From an uncultured Chitinophagales bacterium (GTDB lineage: Bacteria > Bacteroidota > Bacteroidia > Chitinophagales > Chitinophagaceae), in assembly GCA_946886475.1 (NCBI GenBank), contig CAMPIQ010000143.1, positions 1 through 9,283 on the forward strand: 9,283 bases of DNA. The letters are read 5' to 3'. The notes under the pieces were generated by a model. The model saw nothing but the letters and a program-made list of their open reading frames with translations, was not told the origin of the DNA and did not search any database. The translations under genes were made by a program, and so were the position numbers. This document shows, piece by piece, positions 6,706 to 9,283 of the stretch; positions within the stretch are counted from its first letter, which is position 1; each line of letters opens with the position of its first letter.

Positions 6706-6762
6706 CAGGCTCGGATGCAGCTATTATAGCGATAAAGCATTCTATTATAACAGCAACACTAC

Positions 6763-8010
6763 ATGGCAAAAAATATATTACACTGTTCTTTCTGCGGCCG
6801 TAGCCGCGATGAGGTTAAAATACTGATTGCCGGTCAGGAAGGGCATATCTGTGAGAACTGCGTTGAACATGCAAGAGAGATCATTGATCAGGAGCTGATG
6901 GTTCGCGATGATAAGGGAACCGGTACAGCGGCCTTTAAACTGACGGTTAAAAAACCGCTGGAGATCAAAAAATTTCTTGATGAATATGTAATAGGTCAGG
7001 ATGAAGCTAAAAAGGTTTTATCTGTTGCTGTTTATAATCACTACAAGCGGCTTCAGTACAAGTCGGCTGAAGTTCCTAAAGATGATATAGAGATTGAAAA
7101 GAGCAATATCATTATGGTGGGTGAAACCGGTACCGGCAAAACCCTGCTTGCAAAGACCATTGCCAAATTACTCAACGTTCCTTTCACCATAGTGGATGCC
7201 ACTGTATTTACAGAAGCGGGCTATGTTGGTGAGGACGTGGAAAGCATTCTTACCCGTTTGCTCCAGGTTTGCAATTATGATGTGGCCGCTGCAGAAAGAG
7301 GGATCGTTTATATAGATGAAATTGACAAGATCGCCAGAAAGAGTGATAATCCTTCCATCACCCGCGATGTAAGTGGTGAAGGTGTGCAACAGGGTATGCT
7401 GAAACTCCTTGAAGGAACAGACGTTCTGGTTCCACCACAGGGCGGACGCAAACACCCCGAACAAAAACTAATCAAGATCAATACTCAAAATATTCTTTTC
7501 ATATGTGGCGGGGCATTCGATGGCATTGACAAGATCATTGCACGCCGTGTACAAACCAATACCATTGGTTTTAATGTAGACAAGGACCTGCAGGAAAATA
7601 TGAAGAAGAACCTGTTGCGTTATGTAAATGCGCAGGATCTGAAATCATTCGGACTGATACCAGAATTACTGGGCCGTTTACCTGTGGCTACTCACCTCGA
7701 TCCTTTGGATCTTGAAACACTAAGAGCTATTCTTACAGAACCCAAAAATGCGCTGATCAAACAATACATGCGGTTGTTTGAACTTGAAGGCATCAGGCTT
7801 ACTATTGAAGATGATGTACTTGATTTCATGGTAGAAAAAGCCATGGAATACAAATTAGGTGCAAGAGGTCTCCGCAGCATAACTGAAGGCATTCTTACAG
7901 ATGCCATGTTTGAACTCCCCTCTTCAAAAGAAAAATTCTTCAATCTCGATATGGAATACGCGAGAAGGAAGTTTGATAAGAGCAAGTTGAGCTTATTAAA
8001 GGTTGCGTAA
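6763..8010 (+). CDS. clpX: ATP-dependent Clp protease ATP-binding subunit ClpX
   Basis: ClpX is the hexameric AAA+ unfoldase that recognises tagged substrates and threads them into ClpP. The 415-residue product is normal in length. The N-terminal zinc domain has Cys8, Cys11, Cys30 and Cys33. Walker A is GETGTGKT at 120-127, with Glu where many ClpX proteins have Pro. The pore-1 loop is GYVG at 152-155, Walker B is IVYIDEID at 180-187, and the pore-2 loop is RDVSGEG at 200-206. The ClpP-docking IGF loop is intact at 267-269. The arginine finger is Arg304 in LLGRLPV, and sensor 2 is Arg367 in LGARGLR. All parts needed for ATP hydrolysis and ClpP docking are present. It follows the two clpP genes after 250 bp and probably has its own promoter. 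Confidence 0.97.
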   Translation: MAKNILHCSFCGRSRDEVKILIAGQEGHICENCVEHAREIIDQELMVRDDKGTGTAAFKLTVKKPLEIKKFLDEYVIGQDEAKKVLSVAVYNHYKRLQYKSAEVPKDDIEIEKSNIIMVGETGTGKTLLAKTIAKLLNVPFTIVDATVFTEAGYVGEDVESILTRLLQVCNYDVAAAERGIVYIDEIDKIARKSDNPSITRDVSGEGVQQGMLKLLEGTDVLVPPQGGRKHPEQKLIKINTQNILFICGGAFDGIDKIIARRVQTNTIGFNVDKDLQENMKKNLLRYVNAQDLKSFGLIPELLGRLPVATHLDPLDLETLRAILTEPKNALIKQYMRLFELEGIRLTIEDDVLDFMVEKAMEYKLGARGLRSITEGILTDAMFELPSSKEKFFNLDMEYARRKFDKSKLSLLKVA

Positions 8011-8020
8011 GTACTGTTGC

Positions 8021-8098
8021 GGGCATTGAGCAGCGAGCTACGAGACCGTTAGGACAACCGTTTTTAAGTCTCGAGGCTCATAGCTCACAACTTGCAGC
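8021..8098. repeat. GAGCT-rich imperfect palindrome, copy A (between clpX and small gene 1)
   Basis: Arms at 8028-8046 and 8068-8086 match as an inverted repeat at 14 of 19 positions, with the inner six bases (CGAGAC/GTCTCG) perfect. The left side is 21 of 26 identical to copy B (8316-8341) and the right side is 18 of 21 identical, so A and B are two copies of one roughly 80-bp element. A T-run at 8098-8105 follows, so copy A may also end clpX transcripts. Confidence 0.7.
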
Positions 8099-8127
8099 TT
8101 TTTTTATAACATCACAAAATCATAATC

Positions 8128-8310
8128 ATGTTCGGATTTGACAAAGACAATGTACAGGGACAGGTATCTGAATTACAGGAAAAATTGAAAAGCAATGCTG
8201 GTTTGAACGATGAGCAGGCAAATAAAGTAATTGAGACCATCAAGGATTTTGTTCTTGAAAAATATCCAATGCTTTCAGGTGCTGTGAATAATGTGCTGGG
8301 AGGGAAATAA
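8128..8310 (+). CDS. Small helical protein of unknown function, copy 1
   Basis: The 60-residue product has no signal peptide or membrane segment. It is predicted by eye to be mostly helical and charged at the start (DKDNVQGQVSELQEKLKS). Its C-terminal half, residues 24-59 (AGLNDEQANKVIETIKDFVLEKYPMLSGAVNNVLGG), aligns with residues 12-47 of the small protein encoded next to it: a conserved acidic/Lys turn before a helix, an aromatic-Pro pair (KYP/KFP) and a closing NVLG. This similarity supports both as real genes. The layout recalls short helical domains of unknown function such as those in the DUF2267 or DUF937 groups, but I cannot assign a family. It is bracketed by two copies of the same intergenic repeat. 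No Shine-Dalgarno sequence is visible, as for the other genes here. Confidence 0.7.
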   Translation: MFGFDKDNVQGQVSELQEKLKSNAGLNDEQANKVIETIKDFVLEKYPMLSGAVNNVLGGK

Positions 8311-8397
8311 GCTACGAGCATTGAGCTGCGGGCTGCAAGACTTTAGTTCGAACAGTTTCTGTCAGGCTCAAATCTCGAAGCTCACAGCTCGAAGCTC
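8309..8397. repeat. GAGCT-rich imperfect palindrome, copy B (between the two small genes)
   Basis: Arms at 8309-8332 and 8374-8397 match as an inverted repeat at 18 of 24 positions, with TTCGAA near the centre. It begins at the stop codon of the first small gene and is homologous to copy A. In RNA it would form a long imperfect hairpin between the two small reading frames. Confidence 0.72.
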
Positions 8398-8437
8398 TTA
8401 AAACTTCTTACCTTCAGTATCACAAAAACACTTAACC

Positions 8438-8656
8438 ATGAACGAACTCGTAAAACAAATTGTAGAAAAGACCGGTATTCCCGCAGACAAAGCACAGCAG
8501 GTTCTTGGAGTTGTATCTGGATTTGTAAAACAAAAATTCCCTGCTATTGGTGGTCAGATAGATAATGTGTTGGGAACGGGAAGCAACAGTGGAGATGGCA
8601 GTGCCGGTGCCGCATCAAATCCGCTGGGTGACCTGGGAAGTAAAATTGGTTTCTAA
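8438..8656 (+). CDS. Small helical protein of unknown function, copy 2
   Basis: The 72-residue product is a paralog of the preceding small protein. Residues 1-47 are compact and helical (MNELVKQIVEKTGIPADKAQQVLGVVSGFVKQKFPAIGGQIDNVLG). They share the order helix, short turn with charged residues, helix, aromatic-Pro, and NVLG with the neighbour. Residues about 48-60 are a flexible Gly/Ser/Asn/Ala linker (TGSNSGDGSAGAA) absent from copy 1, and the end is SNPLGDLGSKIGF. No signal peptide or membrane segment is seen, so a cytoplasmic location is likely. A good terminator follows 9 bp after the stop. The position after clpX might hint at a link to proteolysis, but nothing in the sequence shows it. 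Confidence 0.75.
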   Translation: MNELVKQIVEKTGIPADKAQQVLGVVSGFVKQKFPAIGGQIDNVLGTGSNSGDGSAGAASNPLGDLGSKIGF

Positions 8657-8664
8657 TAAAATTC

Positions 8665-8690
8665 AATCCTGCAAATGCAGGATTTTTTAT
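8665..8690 (+). terminator. Intrinsic terminator after the small-gene pair
   Basis: AATCCTGC and GCAGGATT form an 8-bp stem around AAAT and run into six T residues. It starts 9 bp after the second small gene's stop codon. Confidence 0.88.
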
Positions 8691-8748
8691 TAAATAGTTG
8701 AATGCGTTTAATTCCTGTTTAAGATAGAGAGTAATTTTTTTTATAAAT

Positions 8749-8772
8749 AAAATCCCGCTGGCGCGGGATTTT
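8749..8772. terminator. Second hairpin, probable terminator, better on the minus strand
   Basis: AAAATCCCGC and GCGGGATTTT form a perfect 10-bp GC-rich stem around TGGC. On the plus strand only four T residues follow. On the minus strand the sequence continues TTTTATTTAT, so it may serve a converging gene beyond the right edge or act as a backup for the terminator at 8665. Confidence 0.7.
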
Positions 8773-8824
8773 GTGGTTCGGAACATAGGTTGGTTTTTCC
8801 GTCCGAAGTATCTTGATATTTAGC

Positions 8825-8849
8825 AACCTCCGAGGTTACCTCCGAGGTT
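8825..8849. repeat. Two adjoining AACCTCCGAGGTT palindromes
   Basis: A perfect copy lies at 8825-8837. A second copy with one mismatch (TACCTCCGAGGTT) lies at 8837-8849, and the two share one T. Each is two 6-bp half-sites around a single central base. Confidence 0.85.
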
Positions 8850-8979
8850 TGTTTGTTAAAAATTTTCACAATTTTAAACTACCTGCTGCATTCAATTTTA
8901 GAAAAGTTCTAAACATGTTGTGGAAATCCTTTGAAGTGTGCATGTAGTAAGGGTTTTATTTTTTGGGTAAGCGCTGAGA

Positions 8980-8996
8980 AAAGGCCAATGGCCTTT
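8980..8996. repeat. AAAGGCC-AAT-GGCCTTT hairpin
   Basis: A perfect 7-bp stem surrounds AAT and is followed by AGCTACTGG. It uses the same GGCCAATGGCC words as the repeats near clpP1 and clpP2, so it is probably another member of that dispersed family. Confidence 0.6.
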
Positions 8997-9028
8997 AGCT
9001 ACTGGATTTTGGTTTTTGTGAATCACCC

Positions 9029-9042
9029 AACCTCCGGGGGTT
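9029..9042. repeat. Diverged copy of the AACCTCCGAGGTT palindrome
   Basis: AACCTCCGGGGGTT keeps both outer half-sites but has one extra base and a changed centre. It looks like a decayed member of the family. Confidence 0.55.
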
Positions 9043-9127
9043 AACAAATTTCATGAGCAATTAAACAGGATAACGTTTTTTAGAAACAAGATTTTTATCT
9101 GCATTTTTTAAGCACAATGGTTCCATG

Positions 9128-9162
9128 AACCTCGGAGGTTCATTTAGCCAACCTCCGAGGTT
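9128..9162. repeat. Pair of AACCTCCGAGGTT palindromes, 22 bp apart
   Basis: The copy at 9128-9140 has a central G (the opposite orientation), and the copy at 9150-9162 has a central C. Start-to-start distance is 22 bp with a 9-bp spacer (CATTTAGCC), the same phase as the array at 9205. Confidence 0.85.
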
Positions 9163-9204
9163 AAAAAATCCTGGCATCCGGCTTAAATATCCGGGTATTT
9201 TATT

Positions 9205-9283
9205 AACCTCCGAGGTTGCATACCGGAACCTCCGAGGTTGCATACCGGAACCTCCGAGGTTATATACCAGAACCTCCGAGGTT
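9205..9283. repeat. Array of four AACCTCCGAGGTT palindromes with exact 22-bp period
   Basis: Perfect 13-bp copies start at 9205, 9227, 9249 and 9271. The 9-bp spacers are GCATACCGG, GCATACCGG and ATATACCAG, so the whole 22-bp unit is repeated, not just the palindrome. The last copy ends at the final base of the window, so the array may continue. The unit is too short for a CRISPR repeat-spacer pair. Confidence 0.9.

Larger units (their letters stand above)
6513..6762. other. clpP2-clpX intergenic region without a gene
   Basis: The 250-bp gap begins with a repeat hairpin directly after the clpP2 stop and ends with a combined hairpin/-7 element about 60 bp before clpX. A 90-codon open frame crosses it from 6531 and overlaps the clpX start in another frame. 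It begins inside the repeat, has no recognisable protein features, and was not called. Confidence 0.6.
8657..9283. other. Intergenic region without a gene, rich in palindromes
   Basis: About 630 bp hold two hairpin terminators, one GGCC hairpin and about nine copies of the AACCTCCGAGGTT palindrome. The only open frame of note (9061-9243, minus) is made largely of the repeats and has no protein-like features. I see no RNA gene that I can name. Confidence 0.65.

Noticed and set aside
6531..6803. 90-codon open frame between clpP2 and clpX
   Set aside because: It starts inside a repeat hairpin, crosses the candidate clpX promoter and overlaps the clpX start in another frame. The composition does not suggest a real protein.
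9061..9243. Open frame on the minus strand at the right edge
   Set aside because: Its codons are largely the AACCTCCGAGGTT repeats and their spacers, so the reading frame is a by-product of the repeat.
9205..9283. CRISPR-like array of repeats and spacers
   Set aside because: The repeat is 13 bp and the spacers are 9 bp and nearly identical to each other. CRISPR repeats and spacers are longer and spacers differ. No cas gene is present in the window.

Overview
The window looks like chromosomal DNA of a Bacteroidota member, most likely the Chitinophagaceae/Sphingobacteriia side of the phylum. Three things point there: a type IX secretion (T9SS) cargo/PorP-SprF pair, translation starts without Shine-Dalgarno sequences, and -7 elements of the Bacteroidota form TAnnTTTG. 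The genus cannot be fixed from the sequence alone.

Layout. (1) 45-3023, minus strand: a two-gene unit. A secreted 670-residue protein with a T9SS type B (gliding-motility-associated) C-terminal sorting domain is followed 14 bp later by a PorP/SprF-family outer-membrane protein, and the unit closes with a strong intrinsic terminator. (2) 3024-3328: a divergent intergenic region with candidate promoters for both directions. (3) 3329-8010, plus strand: tRNA-Leu(UAG), trigger factor (tig), two tandem clpP paralogs and clpX. This is the classic tig-clpP-clpX protein quality-control neighbourhood, with clpP duplicated. (4) 8128-8656: two small related alpha-helical proteins of unknown function. (5) 8657-9283: about 630 bp without a gene, holding two hairpin terminators and many copies of the palindrome AACCTCCGAGGTT. 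The last four copies form an exact 22-bp-period array that runs off the window edge.

How the genes work together. Trigger factor receives nascent chains at the ribosome. ClpX unfolds substrates and feeds them to a ClpP chamber, here probably built from two catalytically intact ClpP subunits. The adjacent T9SS pair is a separate export/surface function facing the other way. The two small proteins after clpX have no assignable role.

The less ordinary content is non-coding. Almost every gap on the plus strand carries a different inverted-repeat family: a 17-bp perfect inverted repeat before tig, GGCCATTGGC-type repeats around clpP1/clpP2, GAGCT-rich imperfect palindromes around the small genes, and the AACCTCCGAGGTT array at the right edge. 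The clearest candidates for something undescribed are the phased palindrome array, the repeat-flanked small-gene pair, and the ClpP2 acidic N-terminal extension.
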